Notes under the pieces: model-generated
What the model saw: only the letters and a program-made list of their open reading frames with translations
Told to the model about the DNA's origin: nothing
The model's database searches: none
Made by a program: the position numbers and the translations under genes
In this document: one piece after another, positions 50,513 to 58,332 of the stretch
Position numbering within the stretch: position 1 is the first letter of the stretch
Layout: each line of letters opens with the position of its first letter
Origin: JAWHTC01 sp032586155
GTDB lineage: Bacteria; Pseudomonadota; Alphaproteobacteria; Rhodobacterales; Rhodobacteraceae
DNA: 64,000 nucleotides
Reading direction: 5' to 3'
Assembly: GCF_032586155.1 (NCBI RefSeq)
Contig: NZ_JAWHTC010000005.1
Location: 62,001-126,000, forward strand

Positions 50513-50848
50513 ATGAGCGAGACATCTGAGAGACCACGGTTCGAGGAGCCGTTTCCGCTGCTGCGGGCGGCGGGGCATCCGGTGTTCTGGGGGTTCTGGG
50601 CGACGGTGGCGGTGCTGGCGGTGGTGATCTGGATGGGCACGCTGGAGGATTGCGGGCTGACCGGGGGGATTACCGGCAGCTGTGCGACGAAGGCGGAACA
50701 GTTCTGGTCGTCGAAACCTCATGACATGGCGGCGGTGGGGATGGCCGTGGCCGGGGCGCTGGGGGTTGTTTGGCTGATCGTGCTGGCCTGGGTGCAGGCG
50801 CGGGCGGTGAAGTGGATGCGGTTGGGGGTTATGCGGGGGAACGAGTGA
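50513..50848 (+). CDS. Small membrane protein in the AAA cluster (2)
   Basis: The 111-residue product starts at ATG 50513 with GGGACGAGG upstream. It has two membrane segments (HPVFWGFWATVAVLAVVIWMG; AAVGMAVAGALGVVWLIVLAWVQA) separated by a short loop with two cysteines (EDCGLTGGITGSCATKA) that would lie in the periplasm and could form a disulfide. No family was recognised. Confidence 0.68.
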   Translation: MSETSERPRFEEPFPLLRAAGHPVFWGFWATVAVLAVVIWMGTLEDCGLTGGITGSCATKAEQFWSSKPHDMAAVGMAVAGALGVVWLIVLAWVQARAVKWMRLGVMRGNE

Positions 50849-50871
50849 ACCGGGTTGTGGCAGATAACTTA

Positions 50872-50909
50872 GGGCAGCGCCCGCCCATGGGGCGGGTCGG
50901 GCGCTGCCC
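50872..50909. repeat. Palindromic repeat, GGGCAGCGCC family (copy 2)
   Basis: Perfect arms GGGCAGCGCCCG (50872-50883) and CGGGCGCTGCCC (50898-50909) enclose a second hairpin of CCCGCCCATGGGGCGGG type. It lies in the 101-base gap after a membrane gene, inside the cluster. Confidence 0.65.
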
Positions 50910-50949
50910 GGCTTGAGGCCGGGCGGGACAGATTTGATGGAGGTGGTAA

Positions 50950-51141
50950 ATGAAAGTTGCGCGTGAAGACATTTTGTTGGGTGTGGCGAAACTGCTTTGG
51001 AAGTATGAAATCTCGATAAACGACCTCTATGAAACCCTAGGAGTAGACCTGGAAAACTATAGGGTTGATGCAAACCGAGAAATCGCTGAACTCGCGGGCA
51101 TCCTGCGAGGTTGGCAAACTCAGCCGGAAAACGAAGAATAA
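50950..51141 (+). CDS. 63-residue protein of unknown function
   Basis: The start at ATG 50950 follows a strong GGAGGTGG site. The sequence (MKVAREDILLGVAKLLWKYEISINDLYETLGVDLENYRVD...) is a small helical, acidic protein whose ISINDLYETLGVD looks like a helix-turn-helix or EF-like turn; I do not claim either. Its base composition is clearly more AT-rich than that of the genes around it, and so is the 52-base gap that follows, which hints at separate acquisition. Confidence 0.6.
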   Translation: MKVAREDILLGVAKLLWKYEISINDLYETLGVDLENYRVDANREIAELAGILRGWQTQPENEE

Positions 51142-51193
51142 CAACCGCATCTGTGGAAAATGAAATCCAGTTTGTCCGCTTAGGAACATAAAA

Positions 51194-52537
51194 ATGAAAC
51201 GCCTCATTGAAAAAGGACTGATGTTCGGCAACCTGATCGAGGTGGCCTCGCCGGCGTTGATTGAACGCTACAATCGCGCGTTGGAGAGCCTGACGGGGAA
51301 ACGGACGGCGTTGGAGGACTTCCATGTCGATATCAGCGGGTATTCGCCGGAGATCGGGCATGAGTTGGGGGATCATCTTTACCTCAATCAGAACGGGGTG
51401 AACCGGCAGTTCATTCTTCTGACGACCGAGCAGAAGGCGGCGCCTCTGTTGAATACCAAGTTCTCGACTAGTCGGGGAATCCTGCGGCAGTTCATCGAGG
51501 AGAACGAGGCGCAGCTTTTTGCGCTGACCGCGCGGGATGCGGTGGCGGGCGAATTGGTGAACTCGGTCTATAGCGTCGAGGAGCCGGTGAAGCTGTTTGA
51601 TATTCGCCGGGTGGTGATCGAGGCGGATACGACCGAGGGCACGGTGCGGCAGGCCGACAAGCTGGGCGCGATGGTGGATCGGTTCAAGAGCGAAGAAGAT
51701 GCCTGGTTCGATGATGTGCTGATTGCCGAGATGATTTCGATGGCGAAGAAGACCGGCGATGTGAGCCGCAATCCGGTGAAGCTGAAGCATATGGAGTTTG
51801 AGCAGCAGAATTTCTGGACGGCGCATTTTGGTGGGCTCTACGTGTTCCGGGGGATGGACCACCCGGCGGTGATTGCCAGTGGCAGCAAGGACGATTTGGG
51901 CAAGCTGCCGATCAAGTATACGTTCGATCTGAAAGACCGGAACCAGATCGCCAAGTTTTTCGAGTATAACGACCTGGTCGAGCCGATCGTGAAGGCACGC
52001 GGCATAGATGCGGCGGCGATCCTGGGCCAGAAGATGGATTTCATCGTGGTCGATGCGGCGCAGGAGGCGGGGATTGACCTCAGCGGTGCGACACGGGCCG
52101 ATATCCGCGCGCTGGCGCGGCGCTATGCCCATGATCTGCCGGCGGAGTTTCATGGCTTGGCTGAGCTGTTGAAATGGGCCGAGGATGGGGGGAAGTGGCC
52201 GCGGATCACCAGCGACCATCCGGCATATTTCTATACGCTGCGCGCGGCCAACCATCCGGATGCGGACCTGGTGAACATGGCGCTGAGCGAGTTGGCACCC
52301 AAGGATGTGCGGCAGTTGTTCATTTGCCACAAGGAGCTGTTCTACAAGCTTTATGCCGATTGGAGCGAGACCAAGAAATCATACGTGGCGGATTTCCTGG
52401 ATCGGGAATATCAGGTGGACAAGCTGGGCACGCGCCGGGCACTGTTTGGCCATGACGCGCCGCTTAAGGATGATAGCGCGGTGCCGCGCGAGGAGTTGAT
52501 CGAGCGGGTGGGCCCGTGGGGGGCCGTAAGGAGATAA
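51194..52537 (+). CDS. Large protein of unknown function in the AAA cluster
   Basis: The 447-residue product starts MKRLIEKGLMFGNLIEVASPALIERYNRALESLTGK. It is soluble with mixed alpha/beta character: HVDISGYSPEIGHELGDHLYL, ILLTTEQKAAPLLNTKFSTSRGILRQFI, VIEADTTEGTVRQADKLGAMVDRF. It has no P-loop or membrane segment. From memory it may be the family called DUF6638, which is not verified here. It ends four bases before the next gene, so they are cotranscribed. Confidence 0.7.
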   Translation: MKRLIEKGLMFGNLIEVASPALIERYNRALESLTGKRTALEDFHVDISGYSPEIGHELGDHLYLNQNGVNRQFILLTTEQKAAPLLNTKFSTSRGILRQFIEENEAQLFALTARDAVAGELVNSVYSVEEPVKLFDIRRVVIEADTTEGTVRQADKLGAMVDRFKSEEDAWFDDVLIAEMISMAKKTGDVSRNPVKLKHMEFEQQNFWTAHFGGLYVFRGMDHPAVIASGSKDDLGKLPIKYTFDLKDRNQIAKFFEYNDLVEPIVKARGIDAAAILGQKMDFIVVDAAQEAGIDLSGATRADIRALARRYAHDLPAEFHGLAELLKWAEDGGKWPRITSDHPAYFYTLRAANHPDADLVNMALSELAPKDVRQLFICHKELFYKLYADWSETKKSYVADFLDREYQVDKLGTRRALFGHDAPLKDDSAVPREELIERVGPWGAVRR

Positions 52538-52541
52538 GACG

Positions 52542-52814
52542 ATGGGATTTATCCGGCTTGTCATATTCGGGTTCATTGGTTTGAGCGTGATCTATGTCCT
52601 GCTCAGCATTTATTCGCGCTCGATCCGGCGCGAGAAGCTGGAGGATGAGTGGGCCGAAGAGCATGGCGAGCGGGACAGCCCCGAGCACGATGCCTTTGTC
52701 GAGAAGGGGATTGCCGAGTATAATAACTCGCTGCGCCCCAAGCTCTTGTTGCTTGTTTACGTGGTGCCGGCCGTCCTGGTGGCGGTGGCGCTGTATCTGA
52801 CCAATTCCAACTGA
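52542..52814 (+). CDS. Small membrane protein in the AAA cluster (3)
   Basis: The 90-residue product has an N-terminal membrane segment (FIRLVIFGFIGLSVIYVLLSIY), a long very acidic and basic loop (RREKLEDEWAEEHGERDSPEHD), then a second segment near the end (LKLLLLVYVVPAVLVAVALYL-like). GGAG precedes the start. The loop of about 45 residues would sit in the cytoplasm and could bind the ATPase or coiled-coil protein. Confidence 0.7.
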   Translation: MGFIRLVIFGFIGLSVIYVLLSIYSRSIRREKLEDEWAEEHGERDSPEHDAFVEKGIAEYNNSLRPKLLLLVYVVPAVLVAVALYLTNSN

Positions 52815-52827
52815 GGTGGGGAGCGTG

Positions 52828-53487
52828 ATGGCCTATGTGAAAAACACGTTGAGGGTTCTGGTGTTCCTGCTGGTCGGGGGGCTTTTGCATTATGTCCTGC
52901 CGCAGCATGACGTGGTGAAGATTACCTCGACCGAGATCATCCGGATGGACTTTTCCGGGGTGAACCGGATCTTCTTTGCCCAGGCGGACAGCGCCAGTGC
53001 GGAATTGGCGACGCGGGATATTCGGCTGATCAATACGGTGAAGCGGCAGACCTGGCTGTTGGGGTTCATCCGGCGCGACCGCGAAAAGGTGATGGTCTAT
53101 CGCAACGAGGATACCGGCTGGATCTGGCCGCCTTATTTCAAGTTCGACTCGTCCGATTTGCAAGCCGAGGCGTCGGCAGCGCTGTCGACCAATGACAAGG
53201 AGCAATGGGCGGTGATCACCCATTATGGCTGGCGCAACCGGTTCTTCACGGTCTATCCCAACGCGATTGGCATCAGGAAGGTCGATGGGCCGGACGTGAC
53301 CGTGATCCCGTGGTTCAACATCTTCTTCTTTGCCTTTGTCCTGCTGGCCATCGGCATGATACGCGCCATGTGGCGGCAGTTCCGCGAACGCAGCATCGAT
53401 CCGACGCTGGAAGACGTGCATGAGAGTGTTGTTCAGCAGAAGGGGCGGCTTACACAGTGGCTGGATACCTGGCGGTCGAAGAAGTAG
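52828..53487 (+). CDS. DUF1523 family membrane protein
   Basis: The 219-residue product from ATG 52828 has an N-terminal membrane segment (TLRVLVFLLVGGLLHYVL) followed by VVKITSTEIIRMD, a periplasmic beta-rich domain with TRDIRLINTVKRQTWL and YRNEDTGWIWPPYFKFDSSDLQAEA, and a second membrane segment (WFNIFFFAFVLLAIGMIRAMW) with a basic cytoplasmic tail. This matches from memory the DUF1523 family of alphaproteobacteria, whose role is unknown. It closes the ten-gene cluster, 14 bases after the previous gene. Confidence 0.8.
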   Translation: MAYVKNTLRVLVFLLVGGLLHYVLPQHDVVKITSTEIIRMDFSGVNRIFFAQADSASAELATRDIRLINTVKRQTWLLGFIRRDREKVMVYRNEDTGWIWPPYFKFDSSDLQAEASAALSTNDKEQWAVITHYGWRNRFFTVYPNAIGIRKVDGPDVTVIPWFNIFFFAFVLLAIGMIRAMWRQFRERSIDPTLEDVHESVVQQKGRLTQWLDTWRSKK

Positions 53488-53502
53488 GGGCAGGAGTGTG
53501 CA

Positions 53503-54387
53503 TCAGAGCGCAAGCTCGTATGCGATATGGTCGAGCAGCGCGCGGAGGCCGCGCGACAAATGGCGGGACGGCGGGTAAATGGCGTAGATGCCGATATGTT
53601 CGGGCTGGTCGTCCAATTTCACTCGGATAAGATCGCCCCGGTCCAACGCATCCTGAACAAAGAATAGTGGCAAATGGGCAAGGCCGAGCCCGTCGATGGC
53701 GAAATCGCGCGCGGTTTCCCCATCGTTTACGCGGATATGGCCGTCGACAGGTCGAGAGACGCGCCCGTCCGGAGTTTGAAAATGCCAGCGGTTGCTGCCG
53801 TCGGGGCTGCGGTCGACAATGCAATCGTGGCTCGTAAGATCGGTGATTGCTTTCGGGGTGCCCCGGCGCGCGAGGTAAGCGGGAGCGGCAACCACACTGA
53901 TCTGAGTTGCGCCAATGCGTCGGGCGATCAACGAAGAATCCGCCGGCTTGGTCACGCGGATTGCCAGATCGACCCCTTCGGTCACCATGTCGACCAGACG
54001 ATCTGTCAGAAACAAGTCGATCCTCATGGCCGGATGATCGTGCAGGAATCGCGCAACGAGCGGGGCAACGCGATTTCGGCCAAGGTAAACCGGCGCTGAC
54101 AGGCGGAGTTTTCCGGACAGGGCTGTTTGTGCGTCTTGCCCGGCCTGTTCGATTTCCCGCACCTCATCCAGCACGTTTTGGCAGCGTCTCAGGTAACCCT
54201 GCCCGGAGTCCGAGAGGCGGACGCTTCGTGTGGATCGGTGGAAAAGCTGCACGCCCAACCAGTCTTCGAGCGCGGCAATGTGACGGCTGAGCGCTGAGGT
54301 GGAGATGCCAAGCTGCCGTGCCGCAGGGGCGAACCCACCATGTCGGGCAACAGCGGCAAAGGCCGTCATCATGTCGAGTCTGTCCAT
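53503..54387 (-). CDS. LysR-family transcriptional regulator
   Basis: The 294-residue product has the N-terminal winged helix (MMTAFAAVARHGGFAPAARQLGISTSALSRHIAALEDWLGVQLFHRSTRSVRLSDSGQ in pieces) and a substrate-binding domain (LRLSAPVYLGRNRVAPLVARFL, LVDMVTEGVDLAIRV, GLGLAHLPLFFV). It belongs to the CrgA-like branch by the AIRV and GLAHLP segments. It is transcribed away from a short SDR gene 113 bases off; such divergent pairs usually mean the regulator controls its neighbour. A dyad lies just before its start. Confidence 0.9.
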   Translation of the reverse strand: MDRLDMMTAFAAVARHGGFAPAARQLGISTSALSRHIAALEDWLGVQLFHRSTRSVRLSDSGQGYLRRCQNVLDEVREIEQAGQDAQTALSGKLRLSAPVYLGRNRVAPLVARFLHDHPAMRIDLFLTDRLVDMVTEGVDLAIRVTKPADSSLIARRIGATQISVVAAPAYLARRGTPKAITDLTSHDCIVDRSPDGSNRWHFQTPDGRVSRPVDGHIRVNDGETARDFAIDGLGLAHLPLFFVQDALDRGDLIRVKLDDQPEHIGIYAIYPPSRHLSRGLRALLDHIAYELAL

Positions 54388-54390
54388 TAT

Positions 54391-54413
54391 ATTATCCCGT
54401 TATATGGGATTAT
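54391..54413. promoter_or_regulatory. Candidate LysR operator
   Basis: ATTATCCC and GGGATTAT flank seven bases (GTTATAT), pairing 7 of 8. The site begins three bases before the LysR start codon, in the AT-rich divergent region. It suits autorepression and control of the SDR gene. A T-N11-A core is not exact, so this is tentative. Confidence 0.45.
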
Positions 54414-54499
54414 TATTTCCAAAATTAGCCAATTATCAACGGCAAATGGGGAGAATATCTGTTTGCGAGACGTACAAACGTGATGAAAGGAAACAAACA

Positions 54500-55087
54500 A
54501 TGCGTATTCTCGTAGTCGGCGCCACCGGAACCATTGGTGGTGCAGTTGTTGATCTGTTGGCAGCGGATCATGAAGTGATAGGCGCCTCGCGCAAGGGCGA
54601 GGTCACGGTCGATCTGAGCGACCCAGGCACGATCCGGGCGATGTATGAACAGGTTGGGGCCGTGGACGCGGTGATTTCCGCCACCGGGGACGCGGCCTTT
54701 GGTCCGCTGGAGGCGATGAGCGACGCGGATTACGCGTTCGGGTTGGGTAACAAGCTGATGGGACAGATCAACCTGGTACGCTTTGGTGTGGACCATGTGA
54801 GCGATGGCGGCAGCATCACGTTGACCAGCGGTATTCTGGCCGATCAGCCGAACGCGGCCACGGTTTTGCTGACAACAATCAACTCGGCCGTGGACGGGTT
54901 TGCGCGGGCGGCCGCGCTGGGCACGCCACGCGGTATCCGGATCAATTCGGTCAGCCCGCCGCTGGTTCGCGAAACCGCGATCAAGATGGGCTGGGGCGCA
55001 GGCGGTGCGCCGGTGGCTGACGTGGCGCGTATGTATGAACACGCCGCCCTGGGCGGGGGCACCGGACAGGTTGTGAAGTTCGGATAG
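54500..55087 (+). CDS. Short-chain dehydrogenase-like protein lacking the usual active site
   Basis: The 195-residue product from ATG 54500 (GAAAGGAAAC upstream) has the cofactor loop GATGTIGGAVVDLL and DAVISATGD, SITLTSGIL and INSVSPPLV. Where classical SDRs have Tyr-xxx-Lys it has TTINSAVDGFARAAAL, so the catalytic pair is absent, as in some small SDR-like reductases. It probably binds NAD(P)(H). It is divergent from the LysR gene and likely its target. Confidence 0.82.
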   Translation: MRILVVGATGTIGGAVVDLLAADHEVIGASRKGEVTVDLSDPGTIRAMYEQVGAVDAVISATGDAAFGPLEAMSDADYAFGLGNKLMGQINLVRFGVDHVSDGGSITLTSGILADQPNAATVLLTTINSAVDGFARAAALGTPRGIRINSVSPPLVRETAIKMGWGAGGAPVADVARMYEHAALGGGTGQVVKFG

Positions 55088-55092
55088 AGGCA

Positions 55093-55114
55093 AAGGGGGC
55101 GAAATTCGCCCCCT
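55093..55114. terminator. Hairpin between the SDR and citrate synthase genes
   Basis: AAGGGGGCGAA and TTCGCCCCCTT pair perfectly. The structure lies between two convergent stop codons (55087 and 55127) and has short A and T tracts on both sides, so it can serve both genes. Confidence 0.82.
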
Positions 55115-55126
55115 TGTTGCGTTCGG

Positions 55127-56260
55127 TCAGCGTTCGGCCATCGGGGTATAATTGCGCATCTCGGGTCCGTTGTAGAGCGTCAGCGGACGGATCAGGATGT
55201 TCTGGCGCTGTTGCTCGATGCACTGGATGATCCAGCCGGGCATGCGGCCGATGGCGAAGATCGGCACGTAGAGGTCCATCGGGATGCCGTGAAGCTGATA
55301 GATGACGCCCGAGTAGAAATCGACATTCACGTTGAGGCCATGGCGGGCATAGGGTTTCATCGCCTCGACCACGGCTTGCAGGATTTCGTACCATTCGGGG
55401 GCGCCCATTTCGTCACCCAGTTTCTTGACGCCGTCACGCATGTGGCGCGCGCGGGGGTCTTCTGCGCGGTAGACGCGGTGGCCAAAGCCGGTGACGGCCT
55501 CGCGGTTCTTGCGCTTGGCTTTGACGTATTCGGCGGCCTTGTCCGGGGTGCCGATCTCGTGGACCATTTTCATCACGTCCTCGGCGGCGCCGCCGTGGGC
55601 GGGGCCGGCAAGGGTGGAAAGAGCGGTGACGATGGCGCCGTGCAAGTTGGTCTCGGTTGCGGTGGTGACACGGGCGGCGAAACTGGAGGCATTGGAGCCA
55701 TGTTCGGCGTGCAGGATGAAGTCGACATCGGCGAGGTGAGCGGCGTCCTGCGACGGCTTTTCGCCCTTGAGCATCCAGAGCCAGTTGGCGGCGTGGCTAA
55801 GGTCTGGATCGGCGGCGACCGGATTGCGACCATTGCGGATGTTTTCATGCGCCGCGATGATCATCGGGACCTGGGAGGTCAGGCGGATACCGTTCGCGAT
55901 GAAAGCCTCTTCGCCGACCTCGTGGCTGGCGGGGTCAAGCGCGGCCAAAGCCGAGGCGGCGGTGCGCAGCACGTCCATTGGGTGGCCGTCCTTGCAGGCG
56001 GTGATGATGTCGTAGATCGCGGCTGGCAGCGCGCGGGCGGATTTGAGTTTGGCGTCGAAGTCCGCCAGCTCATCCGCGGTGGGCAGTTCGCCGTGGATCA
56101 GCAGGTAGCTGACTTCCTCGAAGCTTGAATGGGCGGCAAGATCATGGATGGAATAGCCGCGATAAGAGAGCTCTCCTTTCTGACCATCGATATGGCTGAC
56201 CCCGGAGCGTTCGAAATAAATGCCTTTTAGACCACGGTTGATCTTGACGGTATCGTTCAT
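55127..56260 (-). CDS. Citrate synthase (short form)
   Basis: The 377-residue product from ATG 56260 (AAAGGAG upstream) matches short bacterial citrate synthases: GLKGIYFERSGVSHIDGQKGELSYRGYSI, the His in GPAHGGAAEDVMKM, the GFGHRVYRAEDPRARHM loop and the C-terminal Asp region NVDFYSG. It condenses acetyl-CoA with oxaloacetate; methylcitrate synthases look alike, so that activity is possible. It is divergent from pta with only 33 bases between the two start codons, linking it to the Xsc-Pta acetyl-CoA supply. Confidence 0.87.
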   Translation of the reverse strand: MNDTVKINRGLKGIYFERSGVSHIDGQKGELSYRGYSIHDLAAHSSFEEVSYLLIHGELPTADELADFDAKLKSARALPAAIYDIITACKDGHPMDVLRTAASALAALDPASHEVGEEAFIANGIRLTSQVPMIIAAHENIRNGRNPVAADPDLSHAANWLWMLKGEKPSQDAAHLADVDFILHAEHGSNASSFAARVTTATETNLHGAIVTALSTLAGPAHGGAAEDVMKMVHEIGTPDKAAEYVKAKRKNREAVTGFGHRVYRAEDPRARHMRDGVKKLGDEMGAPEWYEILQAVVEAMKPYARHGLNVNVDFYSGVIYQLHGIPMDLYVPIFAIGRMPGWIIQCIEQQRQNILIRPLTLYNGPEMRNYTPMAER

Positions 56261-56293
56261 TGCTGGCTCCTTTCGATGCATACGGAGGTATGC

Positions 56294-57145
56294 ATGAGCT
56301 TCATGGAAAAAATATATGGCGCTGCCAAGGCGCGCCGGGGGCGGGTGGTATTTCCCGAACTTGACGATCCGCGTGTGGGAGAGGCGGCAAAGCGTCTGGC
56401 GGATGAAGGGATATGTGAGCCTTTGGGCCTTGGCGACGTGACAGATGCACAGGTTGCGGCGCTGGTCGAGGCGCGGGGTATGAAAGAGGCGATGGCGCGG
56501 CGGCTCTTGAATAAGCCCTTGTACCGAGCAGCGGCGATGGTGGCGGCAGGTGAGGCCGATGCGATGGTTGCGGGTGCAGACAGTCCGACGCGGCGGGTGA
56601 TCGAGGCAGCGGGAATGGCGATTGGGTTGTACGAAGGAGTCGAGACGCCGTCGTCGTTCTTCGTGATGCTGTTTCCGGACGGGCGCGAGATGGTGTTTGC
56701 CGATTGTGCGGTGAACGTGGCTCCGGATGCGCAGGCCTTGGCGGACATTGCGAAGGCATCGGCAAGGTCGGCGGAGGCGCTGCTGGGGGCGGCCCGGGTG
56801 GCGATGCTGTCGTTTTCCACCGGGACAAGCGGAACCGGGGCAAGCGTGGATCTGGTCCGCGAAGCGGCGGAGGCCACTGGATTTGCCGGGCCGGTACAGG
56901 CGGACGCGGCGTTGAACCCGGGTATCGCCGGGAAGAAGGGGGTGGGAGTGGGGGACGCCAATGTATTGGTCTTTCCCGATCTAGACGCAGGGAATATCGG
57001 GTACAAACTGTGCCAGGAAATGGCGGGCGCGCAGGCGCTGGGACCGTTCCTGCAGGGGTTTCGGCGACCGGTTTGTGATCTGAGCCGGGGCGCGCGCGTC
57101 GAGGATGTTGTTGCGGCGACTGCTGTGACGGTGGCGATGGCCTGA
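56294..57145 (+). CDS. pta: Phosphate acetyltransferase, compact form
   Basis: The 283-residue product starts at ATG 56294, five bases after GGAGG (an earlier in-frame ATG at 56276 lacks such a site). Key parts are RGRVVFPELDDPRV, ADAMVAGADSPTRRVI, VFADCAVNVAPDAQALADIA, VAMLSFSTGTSGTG, DANVLVFPDLDAGNIGYKLCQ and CDLSRGARVEDVV. It converts acetyl phosphate and CoA to acetyl-CoA. It is about 40 residues shorter than typical single-domain Pta, with the loss in the segment after the first strand; the ends are complete. It converges on ackA. Confidence 0.88.
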   Translation: MSFMEKIYGAAKARRGRVVFPELDDPRVGEAAKRLADEGICEPLGLGDVTDAQVAALVEARGMKEAMARRLLNKPLYRAAAMVAAGEADAMVAGADSPTRRVIEAAGMAIGLYEGVETPSSFFVMLFPDGREMVFADCAVNVAPDAQALADIAKASARSAEALLGAARVAMLSFSTGTSGTGASVDLVREAAEATGFAGPVQADAALNPGIAGKKGVGVGDANVLVFPDLDAGNIGYKLCQEMAGAQALGPFLQGFRRPVCDLSRGARVEDVVAATAVTVAMA

Positions 57146-57170
57146 GACGGTATTTCGAACGCAAGCGCGC

Positions 57171-58328
57171 TCATGCCGCCAGCAATGACAACGCGTCGCG
57201 GGCGATCATTTCCTCTTCGCGGGCGGGCACGACCCAGATGGCAATTTTGGAGGTCTCGCCGTGCAGGCGCGTGGCGTTGCGGTGGTTGGCGTCCGGGTCC
57301 ATGCGGGCGCCAATCCATTCGAGCCCGCGTAGGATACGGGCACGCACGCCAATGGCGTTTTCGCCAATGCCACCGGTGAAGGCGATGGCGTCGAGCCCCT
57401 CCATCGCGGAGATCAGCGATCCCGCATGGCGCAGGGACCAGTAGCAGAAGTGCTCGATGGCGAAATCGCTGTCCGCGGTATGGTCAAGCATCAGCTTGCG
57501 CATGTCGGACTTACCGCCTGACAAGCCCAACAACCCGCTTTCGTGGTTCAGAATCGCCTTGGTCCGCTCAAGCCCGTTATCCTCGACCAGGCGCAGCACA
57601 GCGTTAGCGTCGATCCCGCCCGAACGGGTGCCCATGGTAAGACCGTCAAGCGGGGAATAGCCCATGGTGGTGGCGATCGACTGACCGTTCTTGATGGCGC
57701 AGAGCGAGGCGCCGTTACCGAGGTGGAAGGCAAGGAGGCGCGAAGGCAGGGGTTCGTCTGAGACTTCTGGAAGAAGGCGTACCAGCGACGCATAGGAAAT
57801 GCCGTGGAAGCCATAGCGGCGGATGCCCGAGGTTTCCATCATCTTGGGGATGGCATAGCGCGTCGCAACGTCGGGGTTGGTGGAATGAAAGCTGGTGTCG
57901 AAACTGGCAAATTGCGGCAGGTTCGGTTGCAGTTCGGTCAAGGTGTCGATGGCGGCGAGATTGTGCGGATTATGCAAGGGGGCAATCGGCGAGCAGGCGG
58001 CGATTTCGTTGCGCACATCTTGGTTGATCCGTACCGGTGCGGTCAGTTTGCGACCGCCATGTACAACCCGGTGGGCTGCGGCCCTCATCGACGAGACCGG
58101 GAAGCCATTTTCGGCCAACGCCGACAGGATTGCCTTGAGCGCGGCGCGGTGGTCGATGAACGGGATGGCCGTGTCGTCACCTGCCACCCGCAGGAAGGAG
58201 GCACCGCCGATTTCGGCGGCGATGCCCGAGAGTTTTTCTTCAAGCTGGCTGTTGAAAACGGCGAACTTGATCGACGAAGACCCGGCATTCAGGACCAGTG
58301 TGTTTTCCGCTTTGCCGGGCTTCGCCAT
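57171..58328 (-). CDS. ackA: Acetate kinase
   Basis: The 385-residue product has LVLNAGSSSIKFAVF, AHRVVHGG, FDTSFH, RRYGFHGISYASL, HLGNGASLCAIKNGQSIATTMGYSPLDGLTMGTRSG, FTGGIGENA and RARILRGLEWIG, the acetate-kinase signatures. It interconverts acetyl phosphate plus ADP with acetate plus ATP. It lies four bases after xsc on the same strand, so acetyl phosphate from sulfoacetaldehyde can yield ATP here or go to Pta. Confidence 0.94.
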   Translation of the reverse strand: MAKPGKAENTLVLNAGSSSIKFAVFNSQLEEKLSGIAAEIGGASFLRVAGDDTAIPFIDHRAALKAILSALAENGFPVSSMRAAAHRVVHGGRKLTAPVRINQDVRNEIAACSPIAPLHNPHNLAAIDTLTELQPNLPQFASFDTSFHSTNPDVATRYAIPKMMETSGIRRYGFHGISYASLVRLLPEVSDEPLPSRLLAFHLGNGASLCAIKNGQSIATTMGYSPLDGLTMGTRSGGIDANAVLRLVEDNGLERTKAILNHESGLLGLSGGKSDMRKLMLDHTADSDFAIEHFCYWSLRHAGSLISAMEGLDAIAFTGGIGENAIGVRARILRGLEWIGARMDPDANHRNATRLHGETSKIAIWVVPAREEEMIARDALSLLAA

Positions 58329-58332
58329 TTGA

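Noticed and set aside
50495..52330. 611-codon minus-strand frame across the unknown cluster
   Set aside because: It spans several plus-strand genes with ribosome sites and intergenic repeats; sequence is His/Arg/Gln-rich as expected for antisense.
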